From: Planobispora longispora
Lineage (GTDB): Bacteria; Actinomycetota; Actinomycetes; Streptosporangiales; Streptosporangiaceae
Length of the DNA stretch: 64,000 nucleotides
NCBI RefSeq assembly: GCF_016863135.1
Contig: NZ_BOOH01000047.1
Span: 1 to 64,000, forward strand
Direction of reading: 5' to 3'
Both the position numbers and the translations under genes were made by a program. Position 1 is the stretch's first letter, and every line of letters starts with the position of its first letter. This document shows, in pieces, positions 26,379-35,136 of the stretch. The notes under the pieces were generated by a model, which did no database searches, was not told the origin of the DNA, and worked only from the letters and a program-made list of their open reading frames with translations.

Positions 26379-27895
26379 TCGCCGGAGCCGGGCCGGTCGG
26401 CCTGACGCTGGCCCTGCTGCTGGCCCGCCACCGGGTGCCGAGCGTGGTGCTGGAGGCCCGGCCGCACCGGGACGCGGAGGGGTCGAGGGCGATCTGCTTC
26501 CAGCGCGACGTGCTGGACGTCCTCGACCGGGTCGGCTGCGCCGAGCAGATGGTGGCCGAGGGCGTCACCTGGACGACCGGCCGCACCTACTACCGCGAGC
26601 GGGAGCTGTTCGCCGTCACCTTCCCCGACCCGGGCCGGAGCCTCCTCCCTCCGTGGGTCAACATCTCCCAGGCCCGGGTGGAGGAGCTGCTGCTGGCCGG
26701 GGTGCGGGCCGAGCCGCTGGTCGAGCTCCGTTCCGGGCACGCGGTCACCGGCTACCGGCAGGACGGCGACGGGGTCGAGGCGGACACCGGCGCGACGGGT
26801 CGCGTACGGGGCGCCCACCTGGTCGGCGCGGACGGCGCGCGCAGCACCGTCCGGCGGCTGGCCGGGATCGGCTTCCCCGGCCGCTCCTTCGACGACCTGT
26901 TCCTCATCTGCGACATCAAGGCCGACCTGCCCTTCCCCGACGAGCGCCGCTTCCACTTCGACCCGCCCTGGAACCCCGGCCGGCAGGTGCTGGTCCATCC
27001 GTGCCCGGACTCCGTCTGGCGCATCGACTGGCAGGTGCCGCCCGCGTTCGACCCGGCCGCCGCCGACATCGACGCCATGGTGCGCCGGATCACCGGCGAC
27101 CGGCCGTACGAGATCGTCTGGCGGTCGCTCTACCGCTTCCACGAACGCGTCGCCTCCCGGTTCCGGGACGGCCGGGTCTTCCTGGCCGGGGACGCCGCGC
27201 ACCTGTACGCGCCCTTCGGAGCCCGCGGCCTGAACTCCGGCATCCAGGACGCCGAGAACCTGGCCTGGAAGCTCGCCCTGGGCGGCGAGGGCCTGCTGGA
27301 CAGCTACCCGACGGAGCGGCGGGCCGCCGCCCTGGAGAACCTGAGGGTCACCGGGAACACGATGGCCTTCCTGGTGCCGCAGGACGAGGCCCGGCGGCGG
27401 GCCCGGCGCTCGGCGCTCACCCGGGCGCTGACCGACCCCGCAGCCCGCGCCGAGATCGACTCCGGCAAGCTGGCCGAGCCGTACTGGTACACCGACTCGC
27501 CGCTGACCACCCCCGGCGGGCCCGTGCCGACCGAGCCGGGCGCGGCGCGCCCGCCGCTGCCCGGGGTCGTCTGCCCGGACGGGCCGGTGGTCGTGGCGGG
27601 CCGGGCCACACGGCTGCGGCGGCTGTTCGGCGCCGGCTTCGTCGTGCTCACCGCGCGCGCCGACCGCGTCGAGGCGGCCCGCTCGGCCTGCGCCGGCGAG
27701 CTGCCCGTCGCGGTGTACGGCCTGGCCGACATCGACGCCGAAGGCGTGGTGACCCGCGCGCTGCGCGCCCGTGACGACAGCGTGCACCTGGTCCGGCCGG
27801 ACGGCCACCTGGCCGCGGTGCTGCCCGCCTTCTCCGGTACGGCCCTGCGCCACGCCCTCGACCGCGCCGCGGGCGACGCACCCCGGTCACCGTGA
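26357..27895 (+). CDS. FAD-dependent aromatic monooxygenase
   Basis: 512 aa. The N-terminal dinucleotide fold has VVIAGAGPVGLTLALLLARH. The family DG motif is LVGADGARSTVRRLAGI, and the second FAD contact is VFLAGDAAHLYAPFGARGLN. A C-terminal thioredoxin-like extension (residues 390-510) is as in MhpA/RdmE-like enzymes. It should hydroxylate a phenol or polyketide using NAD(P)H and oxygen. Start ATG 26357 lies inside the MBL gene with GAGAGGT before it. Confidence 0.9.
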   Translation: MERAPVVIAGAGPVGLTLALLLARHRVPSVVLEARPHRDAEGSRAICFQRDVLDVLDRVGCAEQMVAEGVTWTTGRTYYRERELFAVTFPDPGRSLLPPWVNISQARVEELLLAGVRAEPLVELRSGHAVTGYRQDGDGVEADTGATGRVRGAHLVGADGARSTVRRLAGIGFPGRSFDDLFLICDIKADLPFPDERRFHFDPPWNPGRQVLVHPCPDSVWRIDWQVPPAFDPAAADIDAMVRRITGDRPYEIVWRSLYRFHERVASRFRDGRVFLAGDAAHLYAPFGARGLNSGIQDAENLAWKLALGGEGLLDSYPTERRAAALENLRVTGNTMAFLVPQDEARRRARRSALTRALTDPAARAEIDSGKLAEPYWYTDSPLTTPGGPVPTEPGAARPPLPGVVCPDGPVVVAGRATRLRRLFGAGFVVLTARADRVEAARSACAGELPVAVYGLADIDAEGVVTRALRARDDSVHLVRPDGHLAAVLPAFSGTALRHALDRAAGDAPRSP

Positions 27896-27940
27896 TTTCC
27901 CCGGATCGTCCGCCTTGTGAATTACGAGGACCTAGTCTGC

Positions 27941-27965
27941 ATGAAAATTCATTGCACCGTATAAC
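27941..27965 (+). promoter_or_regulatory. Promoter region of the NACHT-LRR gene
   Basis: An AT-rich island in the 100-bp gap holds a palindrome (ATGAAAATTCAT, 27941-27952) and a good -10 (TATAAC, 27960-27965). Transcription from it would leave a leader of about 25 bases including the GGAGAGGAG ribosome binding site. The palindrome would overlap the -35 area and could be an operator. Confidence 0.5.
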
Positions 27966-27995
27966 CTTGAGGAGAGATCTCGGAGAGGAGCGTCC

Positions 27996-30900
27996 GTGGA
28001 AGGACCCGGATTAAGCATGGCGGCGAGGGGGTTCACCGCTCTCGGCGTCAAGCTCAACGAGGCCAGGACGGCCCTCGAACGCCGCCGCGAAGACCTGACC
28101 GGCCTCGTCACGTTGAACCTCTGCGACTTTCTCTGGCACCGGCCGGTCAAAGCCCAGCTCGAGACGCTCGTCACGGCCAGAGTCGCCGACCTGGCGGGCT
28201 GGCTCGGAGACCACCGCGGCGTCGTCGTCGCCGAGGTGTGTGACACGCTGGAGAAGGCCGACCTGTCGGATCCCGCGGTGTTCAAGCATGATGCGGACCC
28301 CGAGCGCTTCGCGGCGGCCGTCCTGGCGGAACATCCCGCCGGCGGCGATCTCGATCCCCGGTCCCGGCACGGCTATGAGATCGTGCTCCACCATGTCGTC
28401 GCCGAATGCATCCGGGCGGCCCTGCAGACGCCCGAGTTCTCCGGCAGGGCGCTGACGGAGATCCTGTCCCGCGTTCCCGCCGCGCCGGAGGCGGATGAGG
28501 ACGCGCACTTCACCAAGCGCTATCTCGAGTACGTCGAGAACAACGACGTGGTGCGGAACAGCGAGCCCGAGATCCGGCTGAGCGCGGTCTACATCCAGCC
28601 GTCGGTCGCCATGCGGCAGCCCGCCGCGCCGAGGGGCACCATCCCCGCGCTGGAAGAACCCGCCACCAAGAGCGCCCGCCTCCCGCTCCGGCAGGTGCTC
28701 GACGCCAACCGCAGAATCCTGCTCCGCGGTGAGGCGGGGATCGGCAAGAGCACCGCGCTGGACTGGCTCACCCTCAACGGGCCGGACGGGCAGGTGCCGT
28801 TTCTGGTGAGACTGTCCAGCTGCGATCCCGGGAAATTACCCACTCCCGAGCAGCTCGCCGCGGCGATGGTCCCCGGCATCGCCGATTTCCAGCCGCGTGG
28901 ATGGGCCTTCCGCCGGCTCCGCTCCGGCCGGTCCATCCTGCTCGTCGACGGCGTGGACGAGGTTCCCTCCGCCTACCACGAACAGGTGCGCATCTGGCTG
29001 CGAGGCCTGCTGGCGGAATGCTTCCTGACCCGCGTCGTAGTGACGACACGCCCTTACGCCGTTTCGGCGGGATGGCTCGACGGGCTGGACTTCGTCACCG
29101 CGGATCTGCAGCCCTTGACCCGGCCGGAGGCCGCCGACCTGGCAAGGCGCTGGCATGCCGCCCCATTGAGGCACCGGCATGAGGAGCGATCGGCGGATCC
29201 CCCGGTGGCCGCTTCATGGCTGGAGCGGGACGAGCATCTCGCGGAACTCGTCACCACCCCGCTCCTGGTCACCACGCTATGCGAGCTGACCAGGCTGGAC
29301 AGCGGTCCGGCTCCGGTCTGCCGGGCCGACCTCTACGAGAGGATGACGCGTGCCCTTCTCCGGGACCGGCGGGCCGGGCTGCCGGAAGAGGTGAGCGAGG
29401 ATCTGCTGGAGAGCGCGCTGGAGGAACTCGCGGACCGTCTCGTGAGCACCGGCCGTTCATCCCTCGACAGGCGCGCGGCGCTGGACAGGGTGAGCCGCGC
29501 GCTGCCGGGCACGTCCCGCTCCGAGCAGGTCCTCGATTTCCTCACGCAGCGGTGCGGGCTGTTGCACGAGCCGGATTCCGGCCGGTTCGGTTTCAGGCAC
29601 GGCAGCCTGAAGGAGTACTTCGCCGCCCGCGGCATCGTCCGGACCGGCGACATGAGCCTGCTCTCCCGGAACGCCCATCTCGACGGATGGCGGGAGATCA
29701 TCCTCATGGCCGCGCAGATCGCCCCCAGGGCCGAGCGGGAAGTCCTGCTCAACGGGTTGCTCCGCCGCTGCGGAAGAGACAGGTCGGCCACTCTGGTGAA
29801 GAGCATCGTGCTGATGTGCTCGCCGTGGGCCTCCGACCTGTCACCCGAGGTCCGGGCGGGGATCGAGCGGATCGTGGGCGAGCTGGTCCCGCCGCGGACC
29901 ACGCACGCCGCGGGCATCCTCGCCAAAGCGGGCACGGCGGTGATCGACCGGCTCCCGCCCTGGGACAGGACGCTGCCGGCGAAGACCGCCAAGGCCGTCG
30001 TGCGGACGCTCGGGAAGGTCAACAGCCCGCAGTCGCTGCTCAGGCTCGCCACGTACGCCGAGGACGAGCGCGCGCTCGTGCAGGCGGAGCTCAACTACGT
30101 CTGGAAGGGCTACGACGCGGACGCGTTCGCCGAACGGGTGCTGACGCGCCGCCCGCACGACAGGCTTCCCGCCCTCGTCGTACGGACTCCCGAGCAGTTC
30201 GCCGCGCTCACCCGGCTCACCGGCCTGCCGCGGCTCAACGTCAAAGAGTTCGCCCTGACGGAGCTGACCCCGCTCCTGGGGCACCGCGACTCCCTGACGC
30301 ATCTCGGGCTGGACCCCCGGGCCGGCTGCCCCGACCTCCTCCATGACGTGAAGCGGGTCGAGCGGCTGAACTCCCTGTCGGTGAAGGTCGCCTCGTTCGA
30401 CTCCGATCTGACCTTCCTCCACGGGCTGGACGGACTCCGCTCGCTCGTGCTCAGAGAGCTAGCCCCGATCCGGGACTACACCCCGCTGCCGGAGCTGCGG
30501 GCCCTGACCCGGATCTTCCTCTACGACGCCACCGGCCTGGACAGCTGGGATCACCTGCCCCACGCACCGCGACTCCGGCAACTGGGGCTGACCGGCTCCC
30601 CGCTGACCGGCGACGCGGCGGGCGTGGCCGCCCGGTTCCCGAAGCTGGAGGTTCTCATCCTCGCCGAGCACCCTGATCTGGCCGACGTCTCCCCGCTGGC
30701 CGCCTGCCACCGGTTGCGCATCCTCGACCTGTGCGGGACCGGAGTGGAGGACCTCCGGCCGATCGCGGGCCTGCGGCGGCTGGAGGAACTGCACCTCGAT
30801 CAGTGCGAGCAGCTGACCGACCTCACGCCGCTGGCCGGGCTCACCGGCCTCAAGACACTGTGGATCATGGAGCTGCCGCAGATCGTCGACCTCACCCCGC

Positions 30901-31013
30901 TGGCTTCCAACCCTCGCCTCACGGTCTACATCTCGCCTGGGCAGCGGGTCTCCGGCAGGCACCTGCTACCCAACCGGGTCAAAACGCCGCGGGGCCGACT
31001 GCCGATCAGATGA
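27996..31013 (+). CDS. NACHT-LRR STAND ATPase
   Basis: 1005 aa from GTG 27996 with GGAGAGGAG upstream. Residues 1-190 form a helical N-terminal domain. NACHT spans about 230-560: Walker A GEAGIGKST (245-253), Walker B ILLVDGVDE (314-322), sensor TTRPYAV, and a winged-helix tail (FGFRHGSLKEYFAARGI). Residues about 680-990 are leucine-rich repeats (LRILDLCGTGVEDLRPIAGL; DLTPLAGLTGLKTLWIMEL). Bacterial NACHT proteins include anti-phage sensors related to animal NLRs. No effector domain such as a nuclease is obvious, so output probably depends on the N-terminal domain. It stands alone. Confidence 0.9.
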   Translation: MEGPGLSMAARGFTALGVKLNEARTALERRREDLTGLVTLNLCDFLWHRPVKAQLETLVTARVADLAGWLGDHRGVVVAEVCDTLEKADLSDPAVFKHDADPERFAAAVLAEHPAGGDLDPRSRHGYEIVLHHVVAECIRAALQTPEFSGRALTEILSRVPAAPEADEDAHFTKRYLEYVENNDVVRNSEPEIRLSAVYIQPSVAMRQPAAPRGTIPALEEPATKSARLPLRQVLDANRRILLRGEAGIGKSTALDWLTLNGPDGQVPFLVRLSSCDPGKLPTPEQLAAAMVPGIADFQPRGWAFRRLRSGRSILLVDGVDEVPSAYHEQVRIWLRGLLAECFLTRVVVTTRPYAVSAGWLDGLDFVTADLQPLTRPEAADLARRWHAAPLRHRHEERSADPPVAASWLERDEHLAELVTTPLLVTTLCELTRLDSGPAPVCRADLYERMTRALLRDRRAGLPEEVSEDLLESALEELADRLVSTGRSSLDRRAALDRVSRALPGTSRSEQVLDFLTQRCGLLHEPDSGRFGFRHGSLKEYFAARGIVRTGDMSLLSRNAHLDGWREIILMAAQIAPRAEREVLLNGLLRRCGRDRSATLVKSIVLMCSPWASDLSPEVRAGIERIVGELVPPRTTHAAGILAKAGTAVIDRLPPWDRTLPAKTAKAVVRTLGKVNSPQSLLRLATYAEDERALVQAELNYVWKGYDADAFAERVLTRRPHDRLPALVVRTPEQFAALTRLTGLPRLNVKEFALTELTPLLGHRDSLTHLGLDPRAGCPDLLHDVKRVERLNSLSVKVASFDSDLTFLHGLDGLRSLVLRELAPIRDYTPLPELRALTRIFLYDATGLDSWDHLPHAPRLRQLGLTGSPLTGDAAGVAARFPKLEVLILAEHPDLADVSPLAACHRLRILDLCGTGVEDLRPIAGLRRLEELHLDQCEQLTDLTPLAGLTGLKTLWIMELPQIVDLTPLASNPRLTVYISPGQRVSGRHLLPNRVKTPRGRLPIR

Positions 31014-31055
31014 GGGGACATCCCTCCGTCCACCGGAGGGCCCACGCCCACGATC

Positions 31056-31148
31056 CACGGCGGTCTCCCGCCCCACACGGGACAACTTCTCGGGATTGCG
31101 CACGTGGTAGACCCCGGTGGCATAGCCGTGCTCCACGCGTACCGTCAC
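31056..31148 (-). pseudogene. Remnant of an ECF sigma factor C-terminus (SigJ-like)
   Basis: The minus strand encodes RVEHGYATGVYHVRNPEKLS followed by RVGRETAV, very like the closing residues of SnoaL-tailed ECF sigma factors. Upstream sequence in the same frame is not coding-like, so the rest of the gene is gone. The 375-bp gap 31014-31388 holds only this and an 82-codon plus-strand frame (31104-31352) whose last 38 residues look protein-like but are not identified. Confidence 0.5.
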
Positions 31149-31388
31149 CCACGAGTTCGTCGGCCGGCTCCTGGACTGGCGGCAGGGCGACGTCGCCTGC
31201 ATCCCGGCCTGCCCACCCAGCTCGTGGCCTGCCGCACCGTGGCCGAGGAACTGGTCGACCTCGCCGGCGACCCCGGCGCGCCCGCCCCCGGAACACCGAA
31301 CCCCGAGATCGCCGGACCCGCCTTCCAGGAGTGGCTCGACAGCCACCCCTGAGCCGGCCGTACGGCCACCCGGGTACGGCCGGCCACT

Positions 31389-32486
31389 TCACCGGTGGTC
31401 GCTCAGGACGGCGTGGTGGTCGGCGTCGGCCGGGCCGTCGGGGTCGGCGTGCACCGTGGCCGCCCGCAGCCGTGGCAGCTCGTGGATCAGCCGGTGCTCG
31501 GCCTGCACCGCCACCGTGTGCGCCGCCACCACCGACAGCGCCGGATCGACCACGATGTCGACCTCGGCCCGCAGCGCGTGACCGACCCAGCGCAGCCGTA
31601 CCGACCCGACCCGGCGTACCCCGGACGTCGCCGAGAGGACCTGCTCGGCCCGGTCCACCAGCACCGGATCGACGGCGTCCATCAGCCGGTGGTAGATCTC
31701 CCGGGCCGCGTCCCGCAGCACGAAGCAGATCGCCACCGTGATCAGCAGGCCGATGATCGGGTCGGCGATCGGGAAGCCGAGCGCGGCGCCGCCGGCGCCC
31801 AGCAGCACGGCCAGGGAGGTGAAGCCGTCGGTGCGGGCGTGCAGCCCGTCGGCCACCAGGGCGGCCGAGCCGATCTGACGGCCGACCGTGATCCGGTAGC
31901 GGGCCACCCACTCATTGCCGAGGAAGCCGACCAGTCCCGCCGCCGCCACCCAGCCCAGCGCCCGCACGTCCTGCGGGTCGATCAGCCGCTTGACCGCCTC
32001 GTGTCCGGCCAGACCGGCGGAGGCCGCGATGATGAGCACGATGGCGATCCCGGCCAGGTCCTCGGCCCGGCCGTAGCCGTAGGTGAAGCGGCGGGTGGCC
32101 GCGCGCCGCCCGACCCAGAACGCGATGCCCAGCGGCACGGCGGTCAGCGCGTCGGCGACGTTGTGCAGCGTGTCGCCCAGCAGCGCCACCGACCCGGAGG
32201 CGACCACGATCACCGCCTGGACGAGCGCGGTGACCATCAGTATCGCGAAGGAGATCAGCAACACCCGCAGGCCGCGGCTGCTGGACTCCAGCGCCACGTC
32301 GGTCTTGTCGGCGCTGTCATGACTGTGCGGGGTGAGCAGATGGCCCGCCCGCGCCAGCGCTGCCCGCCACCGGCTGCCTCCTGTCGCACTGTGGCCATGA
32401 CCGTGCCCATGCCTATGACCGTGCCCATGACCGTGGCCGGACGGCTTCGGGGCGGGTGAGGATTCCACCGGGTGCTGATCGGACAT
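31389..32486 (-). CDS. Cation diffusion facilitator (Zn/Co/Ni efflux)
   Basis: 365 aa. The His/Gly-rich cytoplasmic N-terminus (GHGHGHGHRHGHGHGH) is a metal buffer. Six helices follow with the CDF site residues in ALLGDTLHNVADALTAVPLG and ADGLHARTDGFTSLAVLLGA. The C-terminal ferredoxin-like domain contains VRLRWVGHALRAEVDIVVDP. It should export divalent metals by proton antiport. It is divergent from the ArsR sensor gene, with a palindrome between them, so it is almost surely that repressor's target. Confidence 0.93.
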   Translation of the reverse strand: MSDQHPVESSPAPKPSGHGHGHGHRHGHGHGHSATGGSRWRAALARAGHLLTPHSHDSADKTDVALESSSRGLRVLLISFAILMVTALVQAVIVVASGSVALLGDTLHNVADALTAVPLGIAFWVGRRAATRRFTYGYGRAEDLAGIAIVLIIAASAGLAGHEAVKRLIDPQDVRALGWVAAAGLVGFLGNEWVARYRITVGRQIGSAALVADGLHARTDGFTSLAVLLGAGGAALGFPIADPIIGLLITVAICFVLRDAAREIYHRLMDAVDPVLVDRAEQVLSATSGVRRVGSVRLRWVGHALRAEVDIVVDPALSVVAAHTVAVQAEHRLIHELPRLRAATVHADPDGPADADHHAVLSDHR

Positions 32487-32523
32487 GGCTTCCTCGCTTG
32501 CGGACGACGACCTGTTCGCGGAG

Positions 32524-32539
32524 TATATGTAGTCATGTA
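32524..32539. promoter_or_regulatory. ArsR operator between CDF and arsR genes
   Basis: TATATG (32524-32529) and CATGTA (32534-32539) form an imperfect palindrome in the 48-bp divergent gap and overlap the regulator start codon. AT-rich palindromes of this kind are bound by SmtB/CzrA-type repressors. Confidence 0.5.
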
Positions 32540-32894
32540 CGCACGCGACAACGAATCAGGTGCGCATCCGTTGCAGGAGCAACCCACCGGCGCCCAGGTG
32601 GAGGCGGCCACGGCGGCTTTCCGCATGCTCGGCGACGCCACCCGGCTGCGCCTGATGTGGCTGCTGGCCCACGGCGAATACGACGTCTCCTCGCTGTCGC
32701 GGGCCCTGGCGGTGACGCGTCCGTCGGTCTCCCAGCACCTGGCGAAGCTCCGCCTGGCCGGGCTGGTGCACACCCGCCGCGACGGCCGCCGGGTGCTGTA
32801 CCGGGCTCGCGACGCCCATGTGCGCGCCCTCATCTCCGAGGCCCTCTTCCACGCCGACCACGAGGTCTCCGGCATCCCACGCCACGACGACTGA
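32535..32894 (+). CDS. ArsR/SmtB-family metal sensor, alpha-5 site
   Basis: 119 aa from ATG 32535. The winged helix is AAFRMLGDATRLRLMWLLAH through VTRPSVSQHLAKLRLAGLVH. Near the C-terminus DAH, ten residues, then HADH gives an exact DxHx10HxxH, the alpha-5 zinc/cobalt site of CzrA and SmtB. No alpha-3 Cys pair is present. It should release the CDF operator when zinc, cobalt or nickel is high. It is divergent from the CDF gene. Confidence 0.92.
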   Translation: MYARDNESGAHPLQEQPTGAQVEAATAAFRMLGDATRLRLMWLLAHGEYDVSSLSRALAVTRPSVSQHLAKLRLAGLVHTRRDGRRVLYRARDAHVRALISEALFHADHEVSGIPRHDD

Positions 32895-32950
32895 AGCGAC
32901 GGGGGCGCACTCCTCACGCCGGATCCGGCACGGCCACGGTGATCGCCTCC

Positions 32951-33017
32951 CTCAGCGGCCACCGCAGGGCCCGCGGTCGCGTCCTGCGGCGAGCCGGAAT
33001 TGTCGGTGGCCGCTGAG
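32951..33017 (+). other. 14-bp inverted repeat upstream of the methyltransferase
   Basis: Arms 32951-32964 and 33004-33017 are perfectly complementary, with a 39-base loop. The right arm runs into the GAGAGGG ribosome binding site of the methyltransferase gene. It may terminate arsR transcription, or hold the ribosome binding site closed when folded. Confidence 0.55.
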
Positions 33018-33029
33018 AGGGTCGCCGCC

Positions 33030-33689
33030 ATGACCGAGCTCACCTCCGCGATCACCGATTACTGGGACGCCGCGGCACCGGCATTCGACGACGAACCCGA
33101 TCACGGCCTGCGCGCCGAGCGCACGCGCGCCGCGTGGGAGCGCCTGTTGCGCGCATGGGCGCCGTCTCACCCGGCGGACATCCTGGACCTCGGCTGCGGC
33201 ACCGGCTCATTGTCCGTGCTGCTGGCCGCGGCCGGGCACCGGGTGACCGGCGTCGATCTCGCGCCGCAGATGGTCCGGCACGCTCAGGCCAAGCTGGCCG
33301 CCGCCGGTCTCACCGGCCGCTTCCTGGTCGGCGACGCCGCCGCTCCGCCCACCGGCGCGGAGCGCTTCGACATGCTGCTGTGCCGGCACGTGGTGTGGAC
33401 CCTGCCCGACCCTCAGGCGGCGCTGCGGGAATGGGTCGGCCGGATTCGCCCGGGAGGCCGGCTGGTGCTGGTCGAGGGCCGGTGGGGCGAGACCGGGCAG
33501 ACAGAGCCGCTGCCCTACGTGGCGGGAGCCGGATCGCTGCCCTGGAGCGGCGGCGTCACCGCCGATGACGTGGCCGCGGCCGTGCGGCCGCTGGTCGCCG
33601 ACCTGCGCGTCGAGTCGCTCAGCGGCGATGCCGACCTGTGGGGCCGCCCGGTGGGCGATGAACGCTATGCGCTCATCGCCCGCCTTTAG
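33030..33689 (+). CDS. Class I SAM-dependent methyltransferase
   Basis: 219 aa from ATG 33030, eight bases after GAGAGGG. Motif I is ILDLGCGTGSLSVLLA, motif II VTGVDLAPQMVRHA, and the post-I acidic residue is in FLVGDAAAPP. The N-terminus ITDYWDAAAPAFDDEPDHGL is typical of a group found beside metal-resistance genes in actinobacteria. Substrate is unknown. It lies between the zinc-type and chromate-type resistance units and may be co-transcribed with arsR. Confidence 0.88.
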   Translation: MTELTSAITDYWDAAAPAFDDEPDHGLRAERTRAAWERLLRAWAPSHPADILDLGCGTGSLSVLLAAAGHRVTGVDLAPQMVRHAQAKLAAAGLTGRFLVGDAAAPPTGAERFDMLLCRHVVWTLPDPQAALREWVGRIRPGGRLVLVEGRWGETGQTEPLPYVAGAGSLPWSGGVTADDVAAAVRPLVADLRVESLSGDADLWGRPVGDERYALIARL

Positions 33690-33784
33690 CGGCTGCTCGC
33701 ACCCGGGCGGGCTCGGACAGCGGCCCGATGTTCGGATCCGACGATCCGGGCGTAGATCGACGACATCGCAGCTGCGCCTGCCGC

Positions 33785-33824
33785 TTGCCCGGAAGCAGAG
33801 CCGTGGTTACTGTAACCATGGTTT
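33785..33824 (+). promoter_or_regulatory. Promoter and operator of the chromate operon
   Basis: TTGCCC (33785-33790), a 17-base spacer and TACTGT (33808-33813) make a plausible promoter. The -10 sits inside a perfect palindrome, GGTTACTGTAACC (33805-33817), followed at once by AACCATGGTT (33815-33824). The layout suggests direct repression, perhaps by the ChrB-like proteins encoded downstream. Confidence 0.55.
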
Positions 33825-33850
33825 CGTTCTAAGGGTTTCCGGGAGGGGCG

Positions 33851-34219
33851 ATGGGTGGCACCGTACTGTTCGTCTGCCCGCACGGCGCGGGCAAGAGCCG
33901 GATCGCCGCCGCCTGGTTCGCCGGAGCGGCCGCACCGGACTGGGACGCGACCACCGCGGGGCTGGACCCGCAGGAGCAGGTGAGCGTGCACGCCCCTCGC
34001 CTGCTCACGGGCAGTGCGGTGGAGGAACTGCTGGACCTCCGGCTGCCCCGCCCGCTGTCCGCGGTCGCCGATCCCACCGTGGTGGTGGCGATCGACTGCC
34101 CGCCCGGCAGCGTTCCCGGCGCGGTGGAATGGCGTCTGCGGCACACCGGATTCGACGAGCGCCTCAGCGCCGAGCTGCGCGAGCGCGCCGAGCGCCTGGC
34201 GCGGGAGCTGGGATCGTGA
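33851..34219 (+). CDS. LMW-phosphatase / arsenate-reductase-like protein
   Basis: 122 aa. The start VLFVCPHGAGKSRIAAAWF aligns with the phosphate loop of LMW tyrosine phosphatases and thioredoxin-type ArsC (CxHNAGRS), but the loop Arg is Lys here. The Cys is kept. The C-terminal helix (RLSAELRERAERLARELG) fits the family. It heads the chromate operon and overlaps the next gene by four bases. It may be a reductase, a phosphatase or a non-enzymatic sensor. Confidence 0.75.
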   Translation: MGGTVLFVCPHGAGKSRIAAAWFAGAAAPDWDATTAGLDPQEQVSVHAPRLLTGSAVEELLDLRLPRPLSAVADPTVVVAIDCPPGSVPGAVEWRLRHTGFDERLSAELRERAERLARELGS

Positions 34220-34695
34220 CCGCCGCGGCCGGCCAGTGGGTGCTGCTGTCGTATCGGATCCCGCGCCAGCCCTCCACGCTGCGCATCACCATCTGGCGCA
34301 AGCTGGACCGGCTCGGCGTGGCCCGTCTGGGCGACGGCCTGGTGGCGCTGCCGGCCGACGCCCGTACCCGCGAGCAGCTGGACTGGATCGCCCAGGAGAT
34401 CGGCGAGATGGGCGGGGCCGGCACGCTGTGGCTGGCCAGCCCGGGCAGCCTCGCCCAGGAACAGGTCATCGCCGAGGACATGCGCCGGGCGCGGGCGGCG
34501 GAGTATCGCGCGCTCATCGACCAGGCGCAGAGCGCGATGCGGGCCCGGCCGGGAGAACGCTCCCGCATCGCCAAACGGCTCCAGGCCGAGCTGCGGCGGA
34601 TCGGCCGCCGCGACTTCTTCCCTCCGGCGGAGCGCGATGCCGCCCGCCGAGCCGTCGACGACCTGAAGACCCTCGTCGCGCAGGACGCATCGTGA
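34216..34695 (+). CDS. ChrB N-terminal-domain protein
   Basis: 159 aa from GTG 34216. It corresponds to the N-terminal domain of ChrB chromate-resistance proteins: WVLLSYRIPRQPSTLRITIW, then RKLDRLGVARLGDGLVALPA. ChrB acts as a chromate-responsive regulator in Ochrobactrum. In most genomes it is one protein with the C-terminal domain; here the two halves are separate genes overlapping by GTGA. Confidence 0.88.
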   Translation: MTAAAGQWVLLSYRIPRQPSTLRITIWRKLDRLGVARLGDGLVALPADARTREQLDWIAQEIGEMGGAGTLWLASPGSLAQEQVIAEDMRRARAAEYRALIDQAQSAMRARPGERSRIAKRLQAELRRIGRRDFFPPAERDAARRAVDDLKTLVAQDAS

Positions 34696-35123
34696 AGTGG
34701 GCGACCCGGGCCGGGGTGCACATCGACCGCGCCGCGTGCGCCTGGCTGATCCGCCGCCGTATCGACGCCGATGCCGAGTTCGCGTTCGTCGACGATCCAT
34801 CCCGGGTGCCGGCCGACGCCATCCCCTTCGACATGCGCGGGGTGGAGCTGGGCCACCACGGCGGCGACTGCAGCTTCGAGACCGTCTTGCGCCGGTATGA
34901 GCTGACCGATCCGGTGCTGTGGAAGATCGCTGAGATCGTGCACGAGGCCGACCTGGACGACGAACGCTATGACGCCCCCGAGGCACCCGGCCTGGACGTC
35001 ATCGTGCGGGGATTGTCGATGACGTGTGATGACGAGCGTGTCGTGGAACTGACCGGCCCGCTGTTCGACGGACTGTACGAGTACCACCGGCGGGCGTTCC
35101 TGCTCGGCCGCCCACCCGCCTGA
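34692..35123 (+). CDS. ChrB C-terminal-domain protein
   Basis: 143 aa from GTG 34692. It matches the ChrB C-terminal domain: KWATRAGVHIDRAACAWLIR, FDMRGVELGHHGGDCSFETV and LWKIAEIVHEADLDDERY. Several His and acidic residues could bind metal. It overlaps the N-terminal half and lies 13 bp before the chromate transporter. The gene split looks genuine because both halves have starts and no internal stop was needed. Confidence 0.88.
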   Translation: MKWATRAGVHIDRAACAWLIRRRIDADAEFAFVDDPSRVPADAIPFDMRGVELGHHGGDCSFETVLRRYELTDPVLWKIAEIVHEADLDDERYDAPEAPGLDVIVRGLSMTCDDERVVELTGPLFDGLYEYHRRAFLLGRPPA

Positions 35124-35136
35124 GCCGGAGCATCCG

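Noticed and set aside
31104-31352. 82-codon plus-strand frame between the NACHT and CDF genes
   Set aside because: The first half is not protein-like and there is no ribosome binding site; the last 38 residues may be a gene relic, but I cannot name it.
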